From Blasia pusilla (Eukaryota; Marchantiophyta; Marchantiopsida; Blasiales): a stretch of DNA of 64,000 nt. The position numbers and the translations under genes were made by a program. Each line of letters opens with the position of its first letter. The first letter of the stretch is position 1. The stretch spans positions 24,056,001 through 24,120,000 of the forward strand of contig CM114272.1 of NCBI GenBank assembly GCA_050084515.1, in the 5' to 3' direction. The notes under the pieces were generated by a model. The model saw only the letters and a list, made by a program, of their open reading frames with translations, made no database searches and was not told the origin of the DNA. Positions 10,385 to 20,640 of this stretch are shown piece after piece.

Positions 10385-10862
10385 CAAAACTATATTTTTT
10401 TGTGAGGTAAAAGTAGAAGACATTGGTAGTTTGAAGATGTGTTGGTTACTCTTATTGGAGGTGGTAAAGGAAAACAAAAGGTCACCTCTGGAAATTCATG
10501 GATTAATGGCAGAAAATGCACAACCTGGATGGATTGCTATGAGGGAAGTGTTCTAGGGTGGAGAGGTTCAACCAGAGAGGGAAAGGTCGGATGCTTTCTA
10601 TTGGAAACATTCTAGGACCCGGTATACCAAATCATGCATTAAGGAGATTAAGATAACAGAGCATGTCACTATACTCCAATGCTGCAAGGACAGAAAAACC
10701 TTGAAACATGCCATGGAGTGCAAAGAAGAACTTCATGGATGGTGGAGGAAGCATGCGATTGAGGGGAAGTTCAAAGAGTTGTGCTCTTGGCTCAGTTGGT
10801 GGACTATACAAATGAGACAATGGGGAAACTTCATGCGGCAGGTGAGTTCAGAATTTTGTCCT
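9251..10862 (+). pseudogene. Mutator-like (WRKY-GCM1 type) transposase relic, copy B
   Basis: Homologous to copy A and longer on its 3' side. In order: MFKHILVDELLPMYDG near 9369; a Cys-rich block C-x4-C-x4-CPY at about 9575-9620; a probable intron acceptor TATGTAG near 9783; HVGSHTHPITDVIQRHIKED near 9825; KPGVIKLTTTSQICEQLLG near 9935; DGKTAEMDIISKIKANLRF near 10099. After a probable exon break it continues as GLMAENAQPGWIAMREVF near 10500 and ERERSDAFYWKHSR near 10575. The last blocks resemble the catalytic part of a plant transposase, with MAEN where I would expect an Asp. Stops and frame changes make it inactive. Confidence 0.5.
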
Positions 10863-10944
10863 TTCAAGCTCATGCTAAAAATTGTTTGAAAAGTTGCAGC
10901 TCAAGTTGAAAATCGTGGGAACGATAGGGATTTCAAACCATAGA

Positions 10945-11800
10945 AACCAACCAACCCGTCGGATGCGAGTGGTTGCATGAGTGTGCAACCCGTCAGAACC
11001 CGACTGGTTGCATGTGTCAAACCCGTCGGAGCCCGATAGGTTGCATCAAGAATGTTTGTGCAACTCGTCAGAACGCGACTAAATGCACGAGTGTGCAAAT
11101 TGTTGGATCCCGACGGGTTGCAAGTTGCATGTATACAAGGTTTGCAAATAGCTCGACCCCGACGGGTTGCAAGCTACAAGGCTACGAGTTAACTCAGTCT
11201 ATAACCCGTTAGATTTCCACATGTTGCATCTATCTGCAACTCGTCAAATTCCGACAAGTTGCGTGTGTCTCCAACTTTGTGCATTCAAACAAGTTACGGT
11301 TGTCTCCAACTCCTCGCATTCAAGCAGGTTGCATCATTGCAAGTTAATTGGAACTCTTCAAATTCTGACATGTTGCAAAGCTTCGTGTGTGGACACTTCT
11401 TGCAAGCCAACGGAATCCGACGGGTTGCACAAGGATTTTCAACACCGGACCAACTTGCTTCTTACAACCCGTCCGATTCCGATGGGTTGCAGTTGGAGGT
11501 TCTTGGGTGCTGGGTTGTAATAAGAGGTTCTTGGGACATTCTTGAGATGCCTCAGACTTACAACCTGTTTCAAGTCACATGCTAGAAAATCCATGTGCAA
11601 CCCGTCGGATTCCGATGACTTGCATTTGGATCTTCCAGCCTTGAGTGGCCAAAGTTACTTGCAACCCGTCTGAATCCGAAGGGTTGCAGTAGGAGGTTCC
11701 TAGGTGTTACGACACGTCGGAAATCGACAAATTGCATAGTCATTCATGGGATTGCCTCCGACTTGCAACCCGTCAAGTTTCAATAGGTTGCTATTTCCTT
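10945..11800. repeat. Palindrome array 5
   Basis: About fifteen to twenty units of the same palindrome family with more divergence and shorter spacing (about 33-70 bp). Examples lie near 10951, 10984, 11018, 11061, 11146, 11402, 11464, 11599, 11660 and 11764. Some arms are reduced to CAACTCGTCAAATTCCGACA type. It lies directly behind transposase relic B. Confidence 0.8.
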
Positions 11801-12315
11801 CGCTTACAGATCTTTTTTCGTTCCCTTCTCACATTTCCGTCGTTGCTGGGATTGAACATTCATGAAAATGCCCTCTGTCCCAACACAAGTGGAGCAGAGA
11901 GTGTTCATTCCTCTTGGAGGTCGTCACAAGCATGCCAAAGAATTTCACTTGTCGAGGCATGCCAACAAGACCAGGCAAGGGCAATGCTACAATTTGCAGC
12001 ATCCCATATCTTCTTCACAAAAGGCATAACCAAAGGAAAGTGACCTTCGATTTACGAGCTCTATGTCAGGGCCGTTGTGAGATCTGGTGATGAGAAACTC
12101 TGTGTGGAATCCTTCAATCGATGCATAACAAGAACTCCCCTCGAGCAAGACGTCCACATTGGTGGAAGTTCGCAAGATCTTGGAGAAATTACTTCTACTC
12201 GAAATTAGGAGCAATCAGAGGTCTCCGAATACTTGGCGGTATAATTTCTTCATCCAAATCAATCACCGGGTTCGTTCCTCCATGTTGCCGCTTTACTTGC
12301 CTGAAGTCAAGATAC
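11801..12315. other. No assignable gene
   Basis: Short open frames occur on both strands. The minus strand could continue the CACTA-related relic that begins at 13141, but I see no recognisable motif. Confidence 0.4.
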
Positions 12316-12319
12316 TTAT

Positions 12320-13141
12320 CTGATCTCCAAGAGTCTCGCTCGGACTACTCTACCACCATTTGCATGGGACGTCTTGAAACACGCCCATGAATATTCCCAC
12401 CGTTGTCTCAAAAGCCCTCCGTTGCTGGAAGTTCGCAACATCCGATCTCTGGGGTAGTTCAACAGTATGGGATTCTGGTCATGACAAAAGCCAAAACATA
12501 TGTTTTTGTTGCAAGGATTCAGCAAGGGTTTTTGCAAGCTCCTCATATTCATCTCCATGATTGAATAGTGGTTCTTCATTTGACATTCCCGATTCTGGTA
12601 ATTCATCAGATGGGAGAGACATCTCTTCAACTTCATCCTCATGTATATGGTCGCATTTCTAGAAAATATCATTGAGCATTTTATGAACGTCAATGTGCTC
12701 GTCTATATTTGCCATGGAAGATCTATCCCTTCCATCCACATGGAAGGTGGGGGTTGACTCCATTGTCTTATCCTCTTGGCTTTTTTTTTCAATAAGATCA
12801 TGCATAAGCCACTCCTCATCTAAAGAGTCCCATCCAACCCTAGATTTCGGCACTCGACAAAGCGCCAAGCGTCCATTTTTTCTCAAATGTGCTTCCATCT
12901 TGCCGATGGACAACGTAGACCCACCCTTACAATCATTGCACGGACACCGCAATCTTTTACAACCCAGTACACTAGCTCGTATGCTTTCCCGTTGCCACAA
13001 CTTGGAATCGTGTGCCTTTACTCTAACTGGGTGGTTCAAATCCATTCTAAGGGGTTTGGAAGTGAATTCCCGTGTAATGTGAACTGAAACATTCCAAACA
13101 CATCCAAAACCATGACATCTTGCCTCAATAAAAAATTCCAT
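12320..13141 (-). pseudogene. CACTA (En/Spm) transposase-associated domain fragment
   Basis: The minus-strand frame 13141-12659 has RCPCNDCKGGSTLSIGKMEA, then HLRKNGRL, then EEWLMHDL. This is the Cys-rich N-terminal transposase-associated domain of CACTA elements (CPC-x2-C, then a helix with HL). It continues in another frame as EMSLPSDELPESGMSNEEPL and EYEELAKTLAESLQQ, the acidic linker typical of these proteins. The DDE catalytic part is not present. The region after 12,400 has stops, so this is a truncated relic. Confidence 0.6.
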
Positions 13142-13479
13142 AAACCATAGTTGGACGAGCTATCATCTTAGATGAATGCATACCCACGTGAAGTCAAGAC
13201 AAGTATGATAAGGCACATATACCTAACCTAGGACTTATCTCGATGGAGATTTCAATTGTCACTAACAATCCTCGCTCATGTGGTCCAACACTTTCAAAGA
13301 CATTCCTGAATGAAAAATTTAACACACCCAACTTTAGATAATGACTCAATCCTTTGATATGTACACTTCATCATGGCCATGGTCTAATAAATGTTTCCAG
13401 CGAAGATCTAGACAAACAAACTACAAAGCTAATTTGCTGTGAGTGAAACTGTAGCAGCCTTCTGACAAAGAAAGAGTTC

Positions 13480-14588
13480 TAGTGCGTGGCAAGCAAGGAA
13501 GTGCTCCGCCAAGAAAAAAAGTACAGTAAAATGCAGAATTAACTACATAAACTATGATAGAAGAGGATGTAGAAGTTCCCAAAATGTAAGTCAGCCACGT
13601 TGAGCCATCTACTTGCTCCTTACCAAGGGCATCCTTATCGTCTGGAACGCGGTCTGCTGAAACTCACATTCAGGAATCTACTTGTTCCTTACCAAGGTCT
13701 TCCTTGCCATCTGAAATAAGTTTTACTATAACTCACCTGACTGCCGTCAACACCTCTGACGTTCCTATCTTAGAGTCACGTAATGATTTGATCCATGTTT
13801 TGCCCTTAGCAAAACGTACCACAATCGGCTGCACAAAGAGAAAACTCAGAAAATCCATATCAATCAAGAGAATATCACTATCACGCCATTCTTCAATCTA
13901 CAAACCAGCAACCAGAGAGCATGAATTAGAAATCCTACGATGAGTTGTTCACCACATTTCATCACCTGTACTAAGCCACGCAACTCATTTCCTTAAAAAG
14001 CTTCCGATGCATGTGATAAAGCACTGGATGGAGATCACCACCTCAGTCTTGGTCATTTCCAACCCTTTCCATATGATCACAATATGTACTAAATTGCTTT
14101 AAAAACTGACAAAGACCACCGCTCGACCGTGGTTTCCAAACCATTGCAACAAGCCAACTTGACGGAACTCTCGTTCTCAGGGCCCTACTGACATACTGAT
14201 ACATGAAGCCCCAAGATCTCCTTTTCTGATTCGACTGAGCTCTCTCATCTACGAGATTATTCATATTTCTTAACACACAAGATTACGCAGAGGCACGATC
14301 CACTTCATTTCACTTGCCCTTTCAGCTCTCAAGCGTATCAATTCAGAACCTGAACAGGTTCTCGCCGACCAGTCTATATAGCATCCGACATAACAGCCAT
14401 GAAGGACAAGATGGGAGGAGAAGCTGGGCTGGATAACGCCTGAAGCACTTGCTATCTCGTTAATTTCAGCGGCCATGGAGCCAAGTACAGGTTCTCATAC
14501 TTAATGAATCGACAACGTTCTTAGTTCACCAGAGTGAGCACGTGAATGTAGCCACCTTTTCTGCCCCGCGTCATCCAACCACACTCCC

Positions 14589-14633
<45 letters not shown>

Positions 14634-15312
14634 GTGTACTCATTAAGTAATGCCTGTCGTAGCCTTGCGACCATAGACCCCGCGCCCTGGTTGGACGGTG
14701 CTTGAGACTAGGATGGGTAATTTTTCATATTGACCTGTAAAGTAAGAGCCTTCAATATATGCAATTCACTAAATTTATCAACTAAATCTTGCTAGACAGG
14801 GAGAGACTCATGTTTGAATCTTCTCTGGTCCAGGAGCAATTGAATTGAAAGCAGCCAAGAAACGATGGAAAAACCGGAGTCTCAATTGACAGAAAATATA
14901 TCGGACTCCAGTTTGAAATGCAACAGCAACAACCATGGCACCGGATGTGAAAGCTATCGTAAGAATAGGAGTCTCCAACTTTGAGAGGAGGTTCAGTAGA
15001 GAAAACTGTGCAAAGAATCCAAAGGAATGAGGGACAAATCCTCTGCGATCGTGATAATTCTGGTTGATAACTTTGTAGAAATCCGTGGAATCTAACGCCT
15101 CACCTTACACTCGCCAACACCGAGAGTTCTACTTCCTGCGAGCTCTCAGGCCATCTATTGTGCTGACTGAACCATGGTTCGAAGCGCATAGGAGATGCAG
15201 ATTTGGCCTCACCGATCGCGGTTAATAAATTCTTCCATCTCCAGACCAAACTTAGCAATAGGTTGGCCGATAGAAGAGAAAGAGTGCGAAGATGGGTCGC
15301 TTCACTATTCAT
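13480..15312 (-). other. Possible unidentified spliced gene or gene fragment
   Basis: Several exon-like pieces on the minus strand. A start codon at 15312 opens MNSEATHLRTLSLLSANLLL and ends at a GT donor (GTGTAAG/GTGAGGCG) near 15105. A piece at about 13905-13735 reads EEWRDSDILLIDMDFLSF and VRFAKGKTWIKSLRDSKIG after a TTTGTAG acceptor. A last piece at about 13690-13550 holds a tandem duplication with GKEDLGKEQVDS and DKDALGKEQVDGSTW. I do not recognise the product. The pieces could also be chance open frames; a further minus frame, 14476-14270, starts MAAEINEIASASGV. Confidence 0.25.
14535..14634. repeat. Direct repeat copy 1 plus (AG)n
   Basis: TGAGCACGTGAATGTAGCCA and the next 40 bp, ending in an AG microsatellite at 14593-14634, recur almost identically at 15483-15580. 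Confidence 0.85.
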
Positions 15313-15482
15313 CGTCTCTGAAAGTCTCGGGTGTAAGAAGTGAAGATTTTGATCAATGAACAGAACAGTTGGAACTATTTTGAGAAGAGCCTTTTGATCT
15401 TGGAAGGAAGCGAGGGGAGGAGCAGAGGAGAAAGCACTTACAAATGGTAAAGGAGCAGGGCGCTATGATGGTCGGATTGGAT

Positions 15483-15540
15483 TGAGCACGTGAATGTAGC
15501 CACCTTTTCTACCCCGCGTCATCCAACCACACTCCCGACC

Positions 15541-15580
<40 letters not shown>
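15483..15580. repeat. Direct repeat copy 2 plus (AG)n
   Basis: Second copy of the 58-bp repeat with its AG microsatellite (15543-15580), 948 bp from the first. The two copies bracket the putative first exon at 15105-15312. Confidence 0.85.
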
Positions 15581-15582
<2 letters not shown>

Positions 15583-15807
15583 CACCTGATGAAGCTTTCT
15601 GTGCAGCTTTCTTTGCGAAGTTCAAATCTAATCACAACTACCAAGAGTCAATCCGAGGTACTCTACAGGCATAAAGATGAACAACACTTAAGTCCGTGAA
15701 GACACTAAAGGGATGTTCATACAACTTCCAGAGCAATTAATCAACGGCTTTCAGAGCGATGACGGCATACAACTTCCAGAGCGACTAATCGAGAACCTGG
15801 AGAGTAG

Positions 15808-16035
15808 AGAGGGGGAGAAAGTGGGCTTGTAGATTTGATGGCGCTCGAACCAAAGAAACTTATTGAACCACAGAGGGGGAGAGGGGGGCTTACACGTTTA
15901 ATGGCGCTAGACCAAAGAGACTTATCAGACCACAAAGAGGCAGAGGGGGATTTACATATATGATGGCGCTCAGACCAAAGAGACTTACACATTTCATTGC
16001 AACCGAGCGAGAGCGAGAGGGGGGTCTTACAAAGT
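15808..16035. repeat. Tandem repeat of about 67 bp, three to four units
   Basis: Units carry GATGGCGCTCGAACCAAAGA and AGAGGGGGAGA with small differences. Unit spacing is about 65-70 bp. No coding function is seen. Confidence 0.7.
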
Positions 16036-16399
16036 TGAAGCCCCTGTGTAAAAATAGTTCACTAGCTCCCCAAATGCTCACCACGAAGTAGAGTGACAAA
16101 AATGTGCCTTGCTGAACTGTCAACACACTCTTTTGTGTTTCAAATGCTCCGAACGAACTGCATTCCTTTATCCCCAAGCTCCAACAGTGAGTGAAAATTT
16201 TGTGTCACACTCTCCCGCCAATATGCGCACATTCTCACCAAAGGACCCTTCTATTTTGTTGTTGCAGCCACGTCGTCCCATAGTCATAATTTCTCCTTCA
16301 TCAACCAACAGCTCCACATCAGTATTTCCCTCCATGCCCCATCACTCACCTTATGCTCAAGTAGTCACTCTTTTGATCTCGTGTATGATCCAATGAAGG
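16036..16399. other. No gene seen
   Basis: Overlapping open frames on both strands with no motif. Spacer before the satellite block. Confidence 0.4.
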
Positions 16400-18085
16400 G
16401 GAGATCAAGGTTCACACATAGAATTTAACATCGTAAACCCTGAAACTAATCTTTCATTTTTAGTTTGAGCACGTAGAGCTAACTAGGACATCTCAACCGT
16501 TCAACATGTCGAGGGATATGAGGCCTTGGTGTGTGCCAGGTTTCATCACCATCCAATGGTGGGAGAAAAAGTAAACTTCATGATACAATGAAAATGCCAT
16601 TAGGACTCCAAACAATCCTACTCAACGCTCTCTTCCTCCTTCTTGGCGTCGCTTTTTGTACCCTCCACCCTCCTCATGGGGCCCAAAAATCATAAAACTT
16701 CCTCCTGGATGGCAAACCTAACCCACAAACAGAGGTAAAAAGAAACAACTTCAAATGACCATTCACACATGGAATTAAAAATCGTAAACCCTACAACTAA
16801 TCTTTCATTTTTAGTTTGATCACGCAGACCTAGCTGAGACATCTGAACCGTTCAACATGTGGAGGCATCTGAGGCCTTGGTGTGCGCCAAGTTTCATCAC
16901 CATCTAATGGTGAAGGAAAAGTAAACTTCATGATACAATGAAAATGCCATCAGGACTCCAAACAATCCTACTCAACGCCCTCTTCCTCCTTCTTGGCATC
17001 GCTTTTTGTACCCTCCTCATGGGGCCCAAAATCATAAAACTTCCTCTTGGATGGCAACCCTAACCCACAAACAAAGGGGAAAAGAAACAACTTCAAATGA
17101 CCATTCACACATGGAGTTAAAAATCGTAAACCCTACAACTAATCTTTCATTTTTAGTTTGATCACGCAGAGCTAACTGGTACATCTGAACCGTTCAACAT
17201 GTCGAGGGATCTGAGGCCTTGGTGTGTGCTAGGTTTCATCACCATCTAATGGTGGGAGAAAAAGTAAACTTCATGATACAATGAAAACATCTGAACCGTT
17301 CAACATGTAACCCACAAACAAAGGGGGAAACAAAGGATCTAAGGCCATTTTTAGTTTGAGCACGTAGAGAGCTAACTAGGACATCTCAACCGTTCAACAT
17401 GTCGAGGATCTGTGGTGATATGAGGCCTTGGTAGGTTTCATCACCATCGAATGGTGGGAGAAAAAGTAAACTTCATGATACAATGAAAATGCCATCAGGA
17501 CTCCAAACAATCCTACTCAACGCCCTCTTCCTCCTTCTTGGCGTCGCTTTTTGTACCCTCCACCCTCCTTATGGGGCCCAAAAATCATAAAAATTCCTCC
17601 TGGATGGCAACCCTAACCCACGAACAGAGGGAAAAAGAAACAACTTCAAATGACCATTCACACATGGAATAAAAAATCGTAAACCCTACAACTAATCTTT
17701 CATTTTTAGTTTGAGCACGTAGAGCTAACTGGGACATCTCAACCGTTCAACATGTCGAGGGATCTAAGGCCTTGGTGTGTGCCACGTTTCATCACCATCC
17801 AATGGTGAGAGAAAAAGTAAACTTCATGATACAATGAAAATGCCATTAGGACTCCAAACAATCCTACTCAACGCCCTCTTCCTCCTTCTTGGCGTCGCTT
17901 TTTGTACCCTCCACCCTCCTCATGGGGTCCAAAAATCATAAAACTTCCTCTTGGATGGCAACCCTAACCCACAAACAGAGGGAAAAAGAAAAAACTTCAA
18001 ATGACCATGCACACATGGAATTAAAAATCGTAAACCCTACAACTAATCTTTCATTTTTAGTTTGATCACGGAGAGCTAAAAATGA
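16400..18085. repeat. Satellite with a period of about 350 bp
   Basis: The landmark CACATGGAATTAAAAATCGT recurs near 16411, 16762, 17104, 17657 and 18009. Intervals are 351, 342, 553 and 352 bp; the long one includes an extra partial unit around 17290-17400. Each unit has ATCTTTCATTTTTAGTTTGA, CCGTTCAACATGTCGAGGGA and CTCTTCCTCCTTCTTGGCGT. Units are about 90-95% alike by eye. Confidence 0.9.
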
Positions 18086-18093
18086 AAGATTAG

Positions 18094-18789
18094 TTGCCAT
18101 GGAGAGGCTACACATGCTTCCTCCTGCATGGAGAGGCTACATCAACCAAAAACCTGAGATGCATAAAGCGCCAACGCGGATGCCGCACCACCACCAAATT
18201 ACCACCACTAAGTAACCAAGTGACGTCGATGTTGTACTATTCTAGTGCTACTAGGTATGGGTGTAGGCAACTTAACCTATCATCACCACAAGAAGCCTCC
18301 CACAGTCTACTGGTCATCACTCCAGCCTCACTACCGGTAGCACACAGGAGTAACACTACTCTGGAAATCAGCGTCAACCCTAACAATGGGCGCGCAAGCA
18401 AGAAGCAACGATGGAGGGGATCCAAACACAGGAAGTCCAACGACAACCCTCCAATCGCAAATGGAAATCAAGGTAACACAATCCACCAAACGTGGCGCCC
18501 CCTGAATCCACAGAACCCACCAAACAATTCTAACGCAATAGCTACTCCGCCGCGGGTGGATGACGTGCTAGTCGGATTCGCAGCACCTGAAAATATCATC
18601 TGCAGTGTTTCAATTTTGGGCAGGAAATATCTTCTAGAATCGTTGCTCTCCAGTACAGGATTGATTGGGATGTCAAAGAAAGTTGGAATTTCAAACGAGC
18701 GGAACGAACGAGAAAGAAACTTGCAAAGCTCCACGTTGTTGTCATACACCCCAAGCCTCGCGTCGACGCTCACGAACTGGGACATCTGA
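18094..18789 (+). other. Long open frame of unknown meaning (231 codons)
   Basis: The open frame is Ser/Asn/Arg-rich with no recognisable domain. It begins within a few bases of the satellite block and ends where a satellite echo starts (18781). It may be a chance frame or part of a spliced gene; nothing else supports it. Confidence 0.2.
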
Positions 18790-18960
18790 ACCGTTCAACA
18801 TATGGAGGGATCTAAGGCCTTGGTGTGTGCCAGGTTTCATCACCATCCAAATCTTGATCTTTCCTTTTAGGTTTGAGGATGGAGAGCTAACTACGAGATC
18901 TGAATCGTTGAAGGTGTGGAAGGATTTAGGACTTTGGCTTGTGTTAACTTTTACTGCCAT
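18781..18960. repeat. Diverged satellite unit
   Basis: GGGACATCTGAACCGTTCAA through CATCACCATCCAA matches the 350-bp satellite, then a second weaker copy follows to about 18960. Confidence 0.7.
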
Positions 18961-19850
18961 CCAAAGATGCGACAAATTTGTTAATTCCATGATGACATGA
19001 AAATGGCAGAGAGACGTGGAACCTTCTCTTCATACGTGAGCCCTCTTTTAGTACGTTTCCGCTTGAACCAAGGATGCAAGAATGTTCAATTTGTTTCCCG
19101 AGGGGCAACCCAATCCTAGGATCGTAGGACATATATTTATTTATATATCCCAAAAACATTAAAAAATACGTTACCATTGGAGCATGAGATCACAAAAACA
19201 CACTAGTCCTCATTTATGACTGTGTATTACTAGGCAAGTGAAAGAAGTACGACTAGTCTTTACTAAACGGTATTGATAACTAATTTAGTAATAAGTACAT
19301 GACTAGGTGAGTTGTGCAACCTTAAATTTTAGGACTAAACCATTTTAGTCATACTTTGAGTCATTCTTTCGGCAAGTCATTTAAAGCCTAGTCATAAAAA
19401 CCACACAATTCTTCTAGTTCATCGGTTTCAAGTCCCAAACATTTTCAGTTATTCCATTTTACAGACCAATTACCAAATCTATAACCCATCCTTTGGAGCA
19501 TGTGCCTCATAAAGCTTGATGAGCGAGGCGAGAAATATGAAGATATCTCACCCTTGCGATATAAGTGATAGTCAAGTAGAGAGCTTCTGCCTCAAGCAGT
19601 AAACAACTTATTTTCTGCAAGAAGAAGAGCATAAGGAGTTTGGTTTCTCACACCCATTTCTTATTGTAGAAAGATCTTCTACACTCTCTCCACGCTCTTT
19701 GAATCTATCTTCTTACAAGTAGGGTCCCAATCTTGGATCCGATATAAAACCACAGAGAGGACTAAGCTCCTAAATATGAACTTCCTACGATCCCAAGATA
19801 TAAGATGACCTTGTTTATACCAAATTTAAGAAGTAATATAGAACTTTGTA
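18961..19850. other. No gene; possible CACTA-like end
   Basis: CACTAGTCCTCATTTATGAC at about 19201 is followed by many AGTCAT/ATGACT motifs to about 19420. This resembles the left end and subterminal repeats of the CACTA element at 33594-36523. No matching right end was found. Confidence 0.35.
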
Positions 19851-20640
19851 ACCTGCTTCTACTCTCTTTTAAAGGCAAAGTGTCCAACTATAATCATGAG
19901 AGAAATCAATGCCTAGATACTTATAGCTCTTCACTTGTTCCAATTATTGACCTTTGTAAAAGAATGTGAGAATTTGGATCTAGTACCCACTATAATTACT
20001 TTAAACTTCTTCATGTTAACCTCCATCTGATTCTTCGTACAAAAAATTTCCAAAGTGTCGAAGCATTTTTTGTAATCTAATGGCATCCCATGCTAGTAAT
20101 AATATCATCTTTGTACAAAAAAAAAAGCTTTAATAATAAAGTCTCCAAGCTTCACACCTTCACTTTCACATTCTTCCAATCATTTTTCAATTTTATCTAT
20201 GAAAACTCCAAATAGATTAGGGGAGAGTGGACAACCTTGAATGACTCCAATTGTACTCAAGATCTCTTGAGTTTGTGAATCTTTGATTTTGGCGTGAACG
20301 GATTCGTACAATATGGTGACATTGTACGAATGCGTTCAAAAAAATCAAGAAGGTGATTTTTTGGAACTTCAATTGTTTGGAGCCTATCCCATAAGAGCTT
20401 ACGAGGGACTTTATCAAAGGCTTTCTTGAAATCAATGAAACCAAAAAATAAAGCTTTCCGATTGCCCTTAGATTTCTCTTATGGAATAGGTAAGGCCAAG
20501 ATATGGTTGATGGTGTTGTATGTTGGGATGAAAACAAGCTTGGACTTGTGCTCCTTTTTGAAAGCCTCTATCCATGCGCTCAACTTTAACTCCACCAATT
20601 AGTCCTACTTGTGAAAGACTAATAGTAGTGATATTTGTGG
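19850..20640 (-). pseudogene. Antisense LINE reverse transcriptase relic
   Basis: Minus-strand frames give, in order, pieces matching a LINE reverse transcriptase: a finger segment near 20590-20480, an FQESL piece near 20430 where F-x-K-A-F-D would be expected, a palm segment, and FFLYKDDIITS near 20120-20095 in place of the usual YADD. It then reads YLGIDFSHDY near 19900. The order matches the LINE at 56.8-60.0 kb. Many stops and frame changes are present. Confidence 0.55.

Noticed and set aside
18094-18789. 231-codon frame as a host gene
   Set aside because: No domain, no clear promoter or splice sites, and it begins and ends at satellite sequence. Kept only as a low-confidence entry.
19201-19420. 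A second complete CACTA element
   Set aside because: The left end and motifs are suggestive, but no right terminal repeat could be found downstream.
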